Positions 9,443 to 20,300 of a DNA stretch of 21,052 nt are shown one piece after another. The notes beneath the pieces are model-generated. The model saw only the letters and a program-made list of their open reading frames with translations, was not told the DNA's origin and made no database searches. Source of the DNA: Irineochytrium annulatum. Its lineage: Eukaryota; Chytridiomycota; Chytridiomycetes; Chytridiales; Chytridiaceae. A program made the translations under genes and the position numbers. The first letter of the stretch is position 1. Each line of letters starts with the position of its first letter. The stretch is from positions 1 through 21,052 of the forward strand of contig JADGJL010000441.1 in the NCBI GenBank assembly GCA_027600665.1, given 5' to 3'.

Positions 9443-10283
9443 TTGAAGACAAAGCCATATTTCTTCACCCCCTCCTCCAAGACTCCAATAGCCTTGAACG
9501 AAGTAACTCTGGATGAAGTAACGTAGCAACCAACAAGTACGATTTTGTTGTAAATAAATGCATGTACGCTGATTACGGGGCCACATACCCATTTAGCAAG
9601 GGTAGAGGCTCTTGGGATCAACAAAACTCTCGCCTAATTCACAGGATCGATTTCTTACGCGGAAGAAGAAGATCAAATAGGTGAACCGCAGCTTTATCAA
9701 CTTTAATTTTTTTCTCGTTTTTTTTCACCTTAAATAACCAAGCAGGGTGGCTTGGCGAACGTCAATTCGCGTTATCTTCCATCATGTGGCTTGAGGAACG
9801 ACAAAAAATATTCAACCAAAAACATCATAAGCGGCGCACCCTGCCTATCCGGCGTGTCGTTATCCTCGTTCTTGGAATAGCCCTGACTTTACCTTCCCGG
9901 ATGCGAGTACACCGTCGCATAACCGGATATCATTCGCGGTCAAATATATCCTGGACGTTAAGTCACTCATTTCATTGATGGCCCTCGAGGTCGAGCATTC
10001 GTTCTCGAGTGTTATCGTGTGCTGAGCACTTGACATTCTCAACATTTTCTACATTACAACCAACTTGCCGAAGATTGCGCGCTTAAGTCGCCTTTCTCCT
10101 TTTTTCCTTTTGGTTAAGATACAATCTCGAGCCGCATAAAAAGAAAGGGCCGGCGTTAATGCCGTGGTAATTTCTTCCTTTAGGCTCACATTTTGGCTCT
10201 TGGGATAAAGGGGGAATTTTGAATTATACAATCGAAAGCACAACATAACGGAGGATATGAATAAGCATACATCAATAAACATC
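9443..10283. other. Intergenic, convergent gene ends
   Basis: These 841 bp lie between the stop codons of the plus-strand orphan gene and the minus-strand lipid phosphatase. They are more AT-rich than the surrounding genes and contain T-runs near 9703-9726 and scattered stop codons in all frames. The open frames present are short, with no recognisable motif. The region probably holds both 3' UTRs. I saw no tRNA, repeat array or further gene. Confidence 0.6.
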
Positions 10284-11330
10284 TCAATCATCATTAGCGT
10301 CCCCTCGTGGAACGGGCACGGGCGGCAATGGTATCCTCGAATAATGGACGGCGGCAGCGATAACGATACCGAGAATGGCACCCGCCAGCACGTCGGTCGG
10401 GTGGTGGATGTATTGCTGCGTCCTGCGGAAGAGCAGTTGGTCAGGAAAAGCACCCGGCGGAAATGAAAAGGGAGTAGCATATACCGGCATACAGTACCTT
10501 GAAATGGCAATGTAAAGGCTGACAAACAGCGGCGCCAGGGCAAAGGCAAATCGCCAGCTCCTGCCCGTTACGGGGTACTCCCGGGCCACTCCCCGCATCG
10601 CGCCCCCCGGAAGCAAATGTCCCACTACGTCGAATTGCAACGACCCCGTCACGACGGGCATGACCTCGAGTATGGCGAGAAGGTATATGGAGAGGAAGGT
10701 GCACCCCGCAAACGAGAGCGAAGTGTGTCCACTGGGGAAGGACTTGCGCCCGTCCGTCACAAGTTTCGGGTCCCCCGTGCACGCCTCCAGATTTACAGAG
10801 TATCTGCAGCGGTCAAGGAAATCGGGCCGAAAACGGCCTGTCTGTACTCTGACACGGGTCGTAAGGGCAAAGAAAAAACATATGAATGCAACTTACTTCA
10901 TGAAATCAGTGACGAGCATGGTAACTGCCACGGACAGGAGCAAGCCCAGAGTGTAGTGATGGATGTCCCGCAAGGAGGCCGCTATCGGCGATATGGAGGA
11001 CGCCGCGAGCCCGCCAGTGTTCCGCGACCGCAATGCCAACACGATCCTTAAGACTGTCACGAGGACGACGACTCCACACGGGAACACGACGCTCAACAGC
11101 ACGAGCTGCAGGTTTGTAACGATGTTCGAGAGGTGTGGGTGGCTCAGGTCCAGGTCGTTCAGGACCAAAGAATCGATGGGCCGCAGAAAAGGGCCGGCTC
11201 GGTCGATGAGGATGGCAATGGCGAACACGGCGACGACAGCCAGGTAGTCGGAGAGAAAGCCGATGCGCCACCAGCTCAATAAGCCCCGATCCCTCGAGGT
11301 AGCAGGCCGCACGCTGTACTCGTCGTCCAT
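10284..11330 (-). CDS. Lipid phosphate phosphatase (PAP2 superfamily, DPP1/LPP-like)
   Basis: An integral membrane PAP2 phosphatase that dephosphorylates lipids such as phosphatidate, diacylglycerol pyrophosphate or lysophosphatidate. Exons are 11330-10897, 10848-10498 and 10422-10284, totalling 924 nt and 307 residues, near yeast Dpp1 length. The start is the first in-frame ATG (MDDEYSVRPATSRD); the open frame upstream to 11438 begins only with TTG. The catalytic triad of motifs is complete once introns are removed: C1 KVQTGRFRP (K145, R152, P153), C2 PSGH at 183-186, and C3 SRTQQYIHHPTD (R262, H268, D272). The first intron splits the codon for K145 and the second splits that for R262, so both lie at catalytic residues. 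About six hydrophobic helices are visible (YLAVVAVFAIAIL, LVLLSVVFPCGVVVLVTVL and others). The substrate cannot be told from sequence. Confidence 0.93.
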
Positions 11331-11536
11331 CAGTCGAAGTGGGGAGGCCGAAGTTGATGGGATCCGTCGCCAAACTTTGACGTTGGTGGCTGGGCGGCTA
11401 GGCAGTGACAGCTCTTCCTCAGTTATAAGTAACCCCAAGTAGTATCACCCCTTCAACGGACACGACTCTATTGTTAGTATTGAAAAGGAAGTACAGTGAC
11501 GAATGCAGCAGCGTTATGTTTATTGTCATAGGCAGT

Positions 11537-13219
11537 CTATTGTTCAAATGCGCCGGGTGCATCCACACCACCACTCTTAACGTGCGCAGCCCGTCGTTCA
11601 TACTCCTCCCAAGCCCTCACGGTCGGTACCCAAGCCTCATCGTTCATCTCCTTCAAAACAGCCTCGGCGTCCATTAAATTGCCGTGGCGCACGTAGCCCT
11701 GAAACAATATCGACATCCCCTCCGAATCGACAATAGGCTCTAGGCTTCTGTAATGGGCGTAGATCTCCTCCAAACTCGCCAGGTCCCCGTTGTTCAGGTA
11801 GATCCTCAGCATCCGCTTCCAGGTGCAAGCCAACGGCACGTACATCGAGTTGTTCGGATGCAGGTGAAGCTGTAGCGGGATAATCTCTTGCCGCCAGTTA
11901 CGGTTCATACCCGCCTTCATCGAGAGATCTGGAAACAGCGTTTTCTTCTGAGACGGACTCCAAAGTGCTTCGCCCTGCGCTGCAGGCTCCATGTCCGTGA
12001 ACGTCGCTGATACGCTGCTCCAAAAACGATACTGATCGTCTCGGTTCGATAACACCGGTGACAACGCCCTCGCCTTGTCCCATACACTTCGGGCCCGTTC
12101 AACGGAGCCATAGTACTCCATTATCGCAATGACCGAATCTAGCGTCATCATGCTCGGGATCAGGCCGTCGTCGATATAGGTTGAGAACAAAGCCAATGCG
12201 CTCTCAACGTCCCCGCAAATGCCGATACCGCGAATCGCCGCATCCCTGACCAGCTCGGTGTCGCCGCCTGCCACCTTCAGATAGGATGCGTACACTCGAA
12301 GAACCCCGTCGAGGTCCCTAACGGCCGGATGCGCGTAAGCGTCGATCATCCACGCGTGGCACTCCGCGTCCAAGGTTGTCGCCGAGTACATCCGCGTCAT
12401 CCGATACCACGAGTATTCGGCGTGGTCGTGTAGCCCCGCCATCGCGTACGCCGCCATTAGGATAATAAACGACCTGCGGTCCGGTATCACGCGTCGATCG
12501 AGGGACGGGTCTGGAGGGATCATAGGCGGATTAAACCTCGTCGGGACATGGCTGCTGGGTCGGAGCGGTCTATCGCCCGCCGTGTGTCTCTCGAACGCCC
12601 TGACGACCCGCCTTACGTCCCCGTTCCTCAGATGGCAAAGCATGACGTTATTCATGTCCCTCAGGTCGGGAACGTGCCCCGCGCGGATCATGTTGTCCTC
12701 CACCATCTCGGCCACGCGCGCCCCGAGCGTCATGTTTGAGCGGCGCGTAAGTGACGATAATATGGTGGAATGGTCGTCGGCGCGGAGCTTTAGGACCTCC
12801 GGAGGCCACGGCATCTCCGTGGTAGATTCTTCGACGTCGGAGAGCTTCGGCGCGTGCAGGCGTTTGTAGATGTGCCATGCGACGCGGAAGTCTTGCCGGG
12901 CGACGGCTTGAGCGAAGTGATCGGCGGAGGCCTCGACGTTAGTAAGGTCATTGAAGGTGTTAGCGCGCCGCCGCCAGGGAGGTCGATATGGTAAAGGATC
13001 CGCGGTCGGCAGGCGATGGGTCGGGATATCCGGGGCTGATTTCGGGGACGGGAGTGTCTGGGCCGCATCTCGCTTCGACGCTTTCGTAAAGAAGCCGCCG
13101 GGATCAGGCCGGCCTTCCTGGGAGGTCGTCGACAGGTACGATCTGAATGTCGCCGTTTCTTCTGGCCCTGCGCTGTAACTCCGGCCCAAGATCGGGGCTC
13201 GCACCCGACGAAGTCCCAT
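11537..13219 (-). CDS. Mitochondrial pentatricopeptide repeat (PPR) protein
   Basis: A single exon encodes 560 residues. The N terminus (MGLRRVRAPILGRSYSAG) is Arg-rich, lacks acidic residues in the first 19 positions and looks like a mitochondrial presequence with a cleavage-like RSYSAG. A basic, proline-rich stretch follows. Helical-pair repeats of about 35 residues then follow, for example MNNVMLCHLRNGDVRRVVRAF, FIILMAAYAMAGLHDHAEYSW, AIRGIGICGDVESALALF and ILFQGYVRHGNLMDAEAVL, each ending in a PPR-like helix turn. PPR proteins bind organellar RNA for processing, stability or translation; the target cannot be predicted here. An in-frame TGA just upstream confirms that the ATG at 13219 is the first possible start. 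It is the only complete gene in the window without an intron. It is divergent from the myosin gene (105 bp). Confidence 0.85.
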   Translation of the reverse strand: MGLRRVRAPILGRSYSAGPEETATFRSYLSTTSQEGRPDPGGFFTKASKRDAAQTLPSPKSAPDIPTHRLPTADPLPYRPPWRRRANTFNDLTNVEASADHFAQAVARQDFRVAWHIYKRLHAPKLSDVEESTTEMPWPPEVLKLRADDHSTILSSLTRRSNMTLGARVAEMVEDNMIRAGHVPDLRDMNNVMLCHLRNGDVRRVVRAFERHTAGDRPLRPSSHVPTRFNPPMIPPDPSLDRRVIPDRRSFIILMAAYAMAGLHDHAEYSWYRMTRMYSATTLDAECHAWMIDAYAHPAVRDLDGVLRVYASYLKVAGGDTELVRDAAIRGIGICGDVESALALFSTYIDDGLIPSMMTLDSVIAIMEYYGSVERARSVWDKARALSPVLSNRDDQYRFWSSVSATFTDMEPAAQGEALWSPSQKKTLFPDLSMKAGMNRNWRQEIIPLQLHLHPNNSMYVPLACTWKRMLRIYLNNGDLASLEEIYAHYRSLEPIVDSEGMSILFQGYVRHGNLMDAEAVLKEMNDEAWVPTVRAWEEYERRAAHVKSGGVDAPGAFEQ

Positions 13220-13324
13220 AGCCTTTGATGAAAAGACGAAAGCGCCATTTCACTATAAGTGCGGCTGTCAATAGGAAGACGCGAGTGTGTCTGCGCATCC
13301 TGTTCTTGATATCGCCTGGATACG
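13220..13324. promoter_or_regulatory. Divergent promoter region between PPR gene and myosin V
   Basis: Only 105 bp separate the two start codons. A TATAA element at 13254-13258, reading toward the myosin gene, lies about 70 bp upstream of its ATG, and CTTATAGTG reads the other way. Both are weak evidence, because such matches occur by chance in AT-containing spacer. The spacing alone implies that the promoters overlap. Confidence 0.5.
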
Positions 13325-16300
13325 ATGCCCGACATCGCGCCCGTTCCCCCGCCGCCTCCGGCCCTGTCCGAGGACAGCCCTGAGCAGGCTGTCCGGGAGT
13401 ACAAGAAGGTATGTGCTGCAGTGGACGTCATTGTTGGCGGGAGGGCCGTGATCCGGCTTTGCTAACCCGTCACGCTTCCAGGGGACGCTAGCGTAAGCAT
13501 CTTTGTTTGACTTCTGCTGGTTCTGGCCGCGATCTGGCCGCGGGGAGCAGGGAATGCGCGGTTGGCAGTGTTGTTTTCGCTGGACGTGAGGAGATCTTGG
13601 CCCTGATCTTTGAAGGGAACGTTTGGCCACTTTGTAAACGGAGTTGTCAACAGGTACTTTCCGCACGAGCACGAGGGATGGGTTTTGGGCTCGCTCAAGA
13701 CGAAGGAAGTGGGGAGCTCCGTGAAGATGGTGTTCGAGGTTGACGAGACGGGCCAGGACACGACGTTCGATATGTCGGTGGAGAAGTTGGCAAAGAACGC
13801 GTATGCCGACCTGCCGCCGTTGAAAAATCCGGAGAGTATGGTATGTCCTTAAGCTGCGCCGGGCCAGAGTACGCGATCAAATCTCTTCTGATTTTACCCC
13901 GTTGTCAGGATCACATTGATGACTTAGCGCTGTTGTCGTACCTTCACGAGTAAGCGTTTGCTTCGTTGTTGTGCCCACGGCTCCTATGTTGTACTTACCT
14001 TCGCGTAGACCCGCCGTCTTTTGGGGCATCAAAACGCGCTTTCAGAGCCGGTACATCTACACGTACTCGGGCATGGTTCTGATCGCCATGAACCCATTCG
14101 AGTATTTAGATCTTTACTCGGTGGATACGATGAGGGACTACGCCGGGAAGAAGCGGGATGACCTGGAACCGCATTTGGTATCACTTTTTTGCGGCGCAGG
14201 CGGAGGAAGTTCCTAACGCGGGCTTCTCTGTTAGTTCGCTATTGCGGAGGAGGCCTATCGCGAGATGTTGAACGGGAAGGACCAATCCATTATCGTCTCC
14301 GGCGAGTCCGGTGCCGGCAAGACGCAGAGCACTAAGTATGTCATGCGGTACTTTGCGACGGTCGACTCGCTCAGCAAGATCGACGACGTGGACGCGCTCA
14401 TGCGGCCTGGCGCGGCTTCGGCGGCCGTCGAGGGCGTTAAGAGTGAGATTGAGGAGGCCGTTCTGGCGACGAACCCGATTCTCGAGGTATTTACGCTTGC
14501 TGATCCGTTGGTGCTGCTTGTATTTGTAGTCTGAATACCTTTTCCGCAGTCCTTTGGCAACGCCAAAACCACCCGCAACGACAACTCGTCACGTTTTGGA
14601 AAGTTCATCGAGCTGTTCTTCTCCGACCCCAACTCCGGCAGCGTCCGAATCACTGGCGCACAGATCAGGACGTACCTTCTGGAACGATCTCGGCTTGTCT
14701 TTCAACCTTTGACAGGTGAGAAGCCCTTTGACGGGTACCGGAGCTGATGTTACTCCGCATTTCAGAACGGAATTACCACATCTTCTACCAGCTCTGCATT
14801 GCGGCTCCCGCCGCGGAAAAGGAGGAGCTCGGCCTGACAAAGTGGCAGGACTTCTTTTACCTAAACCAAGGGAAGGCTGGGGTCGTGAAGACGATCAACG
14901 ATGTGAAGGACTTTGAGGATACCCAGAAAGCGCTGTCTACAATTGGCATATCTGTGTCGATGCAATGGTAGGCGGCTCGACGGGCAACTGTGTTACTGAC
15001 TGTTCTGTGCAGGAAAATCTTCCGGATATGCGCTGCGCTGCTACATCTCGGCAACGTTGAGATCGAAGCGACTGACAACGACGGCTCTTCGCTTATGGAC
15101 AAGCCCGCTTTGAAGATGGCAATGAAGCTACTTGACGTGAACGAGGGCGACTTCAAAAAATGGATGACGAAGAAGCAAATCATTACGAGGGGTGAGAGTT
15201 TTATCAAGTCGCTGAAGCCTGCCGAGGCACTCGTCGCTAGGGACTCTGTCGCGAAGTTCATGTTCGTACTTCCCGAGTTGTCGTGTGTTGAATCCTCATT
15301 GATAGATATACACGGTTGTTTGACTGGCTCGTGCGGATCGTTAACAAGAATCTTAAGAGAGATTCCGGTGATAAGGAGAAGCTGATCGGTGTCCTCGATA
15401 TTTATGGGTAAGCAATAAGTTCTCCTGCGGAGATTAACGCGCTCGAAAGGTTCGAGCACTTTGAGGTGAACTCCTTCGAGCAGTTCTGCATCAACTACGC
15501 GAACGAGAAGCTCCAGCAGGAGTTCAACGCGCACGTCTTTCGAAAGGAGCAGGACGAGTACATTAAGGAGAAAATCGTCTGGAAGATGATTGATTTCAGT
15601 GACAACAAGCAATGCATCGAGCTGATTGAGGGGAAGGCCGGAATCCTCGACCTCCTAGACGAGGAGTCCCGCCTTACCACGGGCAAGGACGAGAGTCTGC
15701 TAAACAAGCTTATTGCGAAGTACGACAAGCAGCATAAGTTCTTCGCTAAGCCCCGCTTCGGAAATACGGCCTTCACGGTCAAGCACTACGCCGTCGACGT
15801 CACGTACACGGTAGAAGGCTTCATCGAGAAAAACAAGGACACCGTCTCGGCTGAGCAGCTCGACGTTCTGATGGGGACAAAGCTGGAGTTCTTGAAGGAG
15901 GTGTTGGAGTTGTCTGAGGAGGAGAAGGAGGCGTCGGCCGCGCAGCAGGAGGCGAAGTCCTCGGGCGGGGGCACGTTGGGGCGGAAGCCGACAGTAGGTG
16001 GCGCGTCGTCAAAGAAGCCAACGCTTGGCTCCATGTTTAGGTCTTCATTGGTCCAACTCATGGAGACAATCCGGAAGACGGAGTCGCATGTAAGGCCGTG
16101 AGAAATTATGTGTGCTCATATTCCTCCCTTTGGTGCGTAGTATATTCGGTGCATTAAACCGAATATGGCAAAGTCGGCGTTCGGGTTTGACGGGCAGATG
16201 GTGCTGTCACAACTTCGGGGTTTGCCATTGTTTTCAAAGGATGCTTTCTAATACGTTCCCCTCTAGCTTGCGGTGTGTTAGAAACGATCAAGATCAGCTG

Positions 16301-19300
16301 CGCTGGGTGGGTTTACTTCGCGTGTTCCAGAATCAAACTGAAGACGCGTCATTCATTCGATATAGATACCCAAATAAGCTTCCTTACAACAAGTTTGCTG
16401 ACCACTACTACCTACTCGTGAACTCTAAGTTTTGGGACTTGAAAGAACGGGAGCTGGCAGAAAAAATTGTTACGACAGTCCTAACGGACCCGGATAAATA
16501 CCAGTTCGGTCTCACGCAGGTCTTCTTGCGTGCGGGGCAGGTATGACTCATTGGGATGCTAGGAAATCTCATGCGACCGTAGATTGCCTTGTTTGAAAAT
16601 AGACGGAAGGAACGCCAGCACTTCCTCATGGTTTTGGGTCAAAAGAATATCAAAAAGTTTATTCAGCGGAATCGGTATCTCCGCCTACGCAAGGGCATGA
16701 TCCTGTTTCAAGCATGTCTGTGGGCTTTGTCTTTAATACCATCTCACCAATGCAGTGGTCCGAGGACACCTCGCTCGGAAACACTACAAATTCCTTCGCG
16801 AAACGACGGCCGCGACTAAGATCCAAGCATGCTACAGGAGGTACAGAATGCGGAAGCTCTTCAAGAAGAAAAAGGCGTCAGCCATCAAAATTCAAAGCAG
16901 TGAGTGTTCAAATCTTAATTAATTTTGGCCGTTTTGTATTAAACCGCGCAGTCTTCCGGATGTACCGAGCGAGAAAGATCTACAAGAACATCAAACAGCA
17001 TCGGGCCGCAGTCAAGATCCAGTCCGCCTGGAGGGGTCTTAAAGACCGGCGATTCTATAGACTCACTCTCGCAAAGCTCATCTTCATCCAATCCTCTATC
17101 CGAAGAAAGTACGCCTACCGCGAGCTCGCGAAGCTTAAGGCCGAGGCCCGCTCCGTGGGTAAGCTCAACGAGGTCAAATATATGCTCGAGTCCAAGGTTG
17201 TTGGGCTGTCGCAGAACCTCAACGAACGGACGCAAGAGGTCAAGGCACTCCAGGAGAAGGTTGCGAGCTTGGAGGAGCAGAACAAAAAGCTCAAGGACCA
17301 GATGTTCAAGGTTACGGACGACAGGAGGGCGGCGGTGGGCGAGCTAAACGCGTCGAACTCGACCGCCAAGGATGTCCAGATTCTGACGGAGCAGAGAGAT
17401 ACTATCGCGAAGGACCGCGACCGTCTGGAAGCGCTGTTGAAGAAGCGTGACGAGGAGTTCGCGACGCAATCGATCGAGATGCAGCGCATGAAGGAGCGCC
17501 AGCGGCTCCAGGCTAACGCGCCCAACAAGCGAATGTCGACGTCATCTGTTACGTCTGGCCCCGAGGACCCCGTCGTTGTGGCGCTGCGGGCCGAAATTCA
17601 ACAACTCAAGCGGATGCTTGCAGGTCAGACGGGCGTCAATGGCGTCAACGGCACCGGCGAGAACGGCTACCTGAACATCCTAAGCGTGAATGGCGGGATC
17701 TCGGAGAGCCCGGTCGCGTCGCCGCGGATGTCGAGGGGTGACAGTGTGAGCTCTACGCTTAAGCCCCGCCCGAGCGCGCGGAGGGCTGGCTCGTATATGG
17801 ATTCGGATATTTTGTGAGGTTCATGGCTCAATTCTAAAGTTGACGAATGGTTGTAGCGCCGACGCCGAGCGTGAAAGGTTAAAAAAGGAGAGAGGGAGTG
17901 GTCACGCCGGCTCGCTGTCCCTCCCGCGAGCGTCGAGCCCGCTCCGAGGCGTGCCGAACGGTATTCCATCTGTTGTTATTCCTGGTCGAATAATGGGAAT
18001 AGAAGGTCCCATCGATGAGGCATCTGCGGTAATTCGCTCTCCCGCCCCTACGGTAGTTATATTTTCTTCTGTTGCTTACGGGGTTTTTTTCGCCATTACA
18101 GGAGGAACAGATAAAGGCGCTCGAGGATTCGGAGCTGTCGGCCGAGATCAAGGAGAGCTTGATTGTGAATGTTCACATTCCGAACCCGGCGGAGAGTGTT
18201 GAAATTCAACGGAGAGACGTCATGCTTCCTGCTCATATGATTGGATATGTCGTTCGGGCTATGCTGGAGCATGATATGCTCTTGCAGATCCAAAACCTCA
18301 TCAGTTTCTTGAATCATGGTAAGTTACGTTAAACCCCTAGTTAAGTATGCATAACCATATTGGCATGTAGAAATCTTCAATGCTGGATCGGTTTGTCCAT
18401 GTTTGCCAATGCTAATACTAATCCTCCTTGTTTAGCAACCGGACGACGACTTCCGGCCGATTTTCTGGATCTCAAACGTCCACGAGCTTATTTGTATTGT
18501 CAGCACGGTCTATAGCGTCGAGGCTAAGAAGCCTAATAACAAGGCGCACGTGAACGTCCTTAAGAAGCTTAGATCGGATCTGGACAACCTTGTTAAGCAC
18601 CTTCTCACGACCTACCTCACGGAGACGAAGAAGCACGTCGCGAGCATGGCGGTGGCTGCAGTACTCGAGACCCAGGATCTTCCGGGGTTAAAGGCCGAGT
18701 CGGGCGGGTTTTGGAATTTCTTTGGTGGCGAGGGAGCGCCGAGCGAGGATGACATGACCAGCTTGAAGGGGTTCCTGTCGGGGTTGGATAGGATCATGGA
18801 CTGCTACTACATGGTGCCGGAGTACAGGGACCGGATTCTGAACGAGCTCATAAGGGTCGTATCGGTGACGGGTTTCAACGGGTTGCTAAAGAAGAGGGGA
18901 TTTGCAAATTTCAGGAGGGGCTGTCAGATTCAGTACAACGTCACGCAACTTGAGGAGTGGTGCAATGCCAACTCGGTTAGAGCTGGTACGTTTACTTCTC
19001 GCGTTGAGTCACGCCGTGCGTTGTGGTTTCTCATTGAGCGCTGAATGCTACATTTAGGTCCGGCCCATTTGGCGCGATTAATGCAGGCATCAAAGATTCT
19101 GACCATGAACAAGTCAGACCCGCTTGACGCAGAGGCTATTTACGAAATGGCTTACCTTCTTAACAAGGCGCAAGTCGCGAAGCTATTTCAGAACTACCCG
19201 CCAACAGATCCGGATTCAAAGGTATGGCCCTACGTTGATTCATTCGGTGTCTGACCTCATGCCTCTGTAGATGAGCCCAATCTTCCTTCAAACCCTCATC

Positions 19301-19456
19301 AAAAACGCGACAGCCACAGAGAAGACGGATGTCGTGCTGCTGTCGCTGGACCCGGACCCGTCGTACCCGGACCCAGCGCCGCGTCACGTGTCAGTAGTTG
19401 AGACGTATATTCCGCCTTATATTACCCTGCCGAAGCTTAGCAGAGTCATCATTTAA
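13325..19456 (+). CDS. Class V myosin heavy chain (Myo2/Myo5-like, DIL tail)
   Basis: An actin motor for vesicle and organelle transport in hyphal or polarised growth. Exons: 13325-13408, 13482-13492, 13654-13840, 13909-13949, 14009-14177, 14235-14486, 14550-14715, 14766-14967, 15013-15261, 15306-15407, 15450-16089, 16141-16219, 16267-16306, 16366-16540, 16583-16715, 16756-16899, 16952-17813, 17857-18028, 18102-18318, 18371-18390, 18436-18985, 19058-19221 and 19271-19456, totalling 4845 nt and 1614 residues. After a Pro-rich N terminus come an SH3-like subdomain ([14 protein letters not shown]), P-loop GESGAGKT at 187-194, switch I NDNSSR near 258-263, E432 at the TEDS position, switch II DIYGFE at 485-490, and the actin-binding HYIRCIKPN. 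Six IQ motifs follow to about residue 950 (the first is degenerate: LGQKNIKKF), then a short coiled coil to about 1085, a disordered linker, and a dilute cargo-binding domain ([13 protein letters not shown]) ending PKLSRVII. No motif is broken. Two exons are microexons. Confidence 0.96.
13482..13492 (+). other. 11-nt microexon of the myosin V gene
   Basis: GGGACGCTAGC lies between an acceptor CTTCCAG (branch-site CTAAC at 13462-13466) and a strong donor GTAAGC. It joins exon 1 (ends ...TACAAGAAG, phase 0) to exon 3 (starts G TAC TTT) and encodes K-G-T-L-A-Y-F-P, the expected start of the myosin V SH3-like fold. Without it the join K-Y-F-P would be out of frame. Confidence 0.85.
18371..18390 (+). 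other. 20-nt microexon of the myosin V gene
   Basis: The segment between acceptor GCATGTAG (ending 18370) and donor GTTTGT (18391) encodes E-I-F-N-A-G-S. It is required to connect exon 19 (ends CAT G, phase 1) with exon 21 (starts CAACCGGACG, phase 0); a direct join would shift the frame. The following intron has a perfect TACTAAT branch site near 18415. Confidence 0.85.
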
Positions 19457-20300
19457 AGGGTCTTTGAAAACATTTTTACCAGTCCTGACTTACTTTCTCC
19501 TTTGTACTTAAAAATGGAGCATGGGCTTCAAATAGTAAACTGGATAATGGTGGATTAACATGCTTGCCTCTGGAAAAAAGAACAGGGTGCAAACTTTCAT
19601 TAAGCCTCCCATTACACTCCGCCTCACAACTGCTTATGTGCGTGCCGGAAACTCACTCGTTAACTTCCAGCGGAGTTGAATAGGTGGTAATGTCCTACTT
19701 CATATTTAAAATCGCAGGTTTTATTTCGTATTTAAATTTCTTCTCTTTTTTTCAATGAAACCACTTCTTACTTTGACAGGTGCATAGATAAGGTAACACA
19801 ACGAAAGTCTAACGGCTTAAGAACCAATTTAACATGAAAGAGCATAGATATAGGTGGATATTGGTATGGGGTGTAAGTTATTGTTACTTTTTTTCTCGGA
19901 GAGATGTTTTCGTGTTGGTGTTGAAGGAAGCAGTCTCGATCCAGAGGGGCAAAGGGGACGGGGAAAGGATGAAGAAAAACAAACCCTACCCAAGATCATG
20001 CAGATGTGAAAGAGACAAGCAATTACGGTGGAAAAAGAACATGGGCTATTTTTGGATTGGCAGAGCGTTTTACAAGGCGGTAAGGAAAACATGATGAGAT
20101 TAAGGTGAATAAAGGGGACAATATGAAAATAAGACAGCATGACAAAGGACCCGACAAACAGAAGGTCCGATCTCCCCCTCGCTCGCCGCCGGTCTCCACA
20201 ATAAAGACCCCCAAGCCCACGACACCGATCCAGCCGAGACACACAAACATTGACACGCTTTGAAGCCAGATCGAATAATCATGACGCCACCGAGTTCCCC
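19457..20300. other. Intergenic, convergent gene ends (may include a last exon on the minus strand)
   Basis: These 844 bp follow the myosin stop codon and precede the stop of the minus-strand gene. The first 500 bp are AT-rich, with T- and A-runs, and hold no convincing open frame. The minus-strand segment 20257-20023 is open and starts with a strongly hydrophobic stretch that could be spliced to the neighbouring gene. I saw no tRNA, transposon remnant or tandem array. Confidence 0.55.

Noticed and set aside
9860..10045. Short palindromic stretches (two CTCGAG sites, GTGCTGAGCAC) in the convergent spacer
   Set aside because: They are short, isolated and consistent with chance; no stem-loop followed by a functional context was seen.
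11330..11438. N-terminal extension of the lipid phosphatase to 11438
   Set aside because: The extension begins with TTG and the first ATG is at 11330; the known PAP2 length fits the shorter form.
12790..13431. 213-codon minus-strand open frame spanning the PPR/myosin start region
   Set aside because: It overlaps the PPR gene in another frame and runs through the myosin start; its residues are Arg/Pro/Ser-rich with no motif.
14857..15612. 251-codon minus-strand open frame opposite the myosin motor
   Set aside because: It is a reverse-strand shadow of conserved motor exons, crosses myosin introns and has no recognisable domain.
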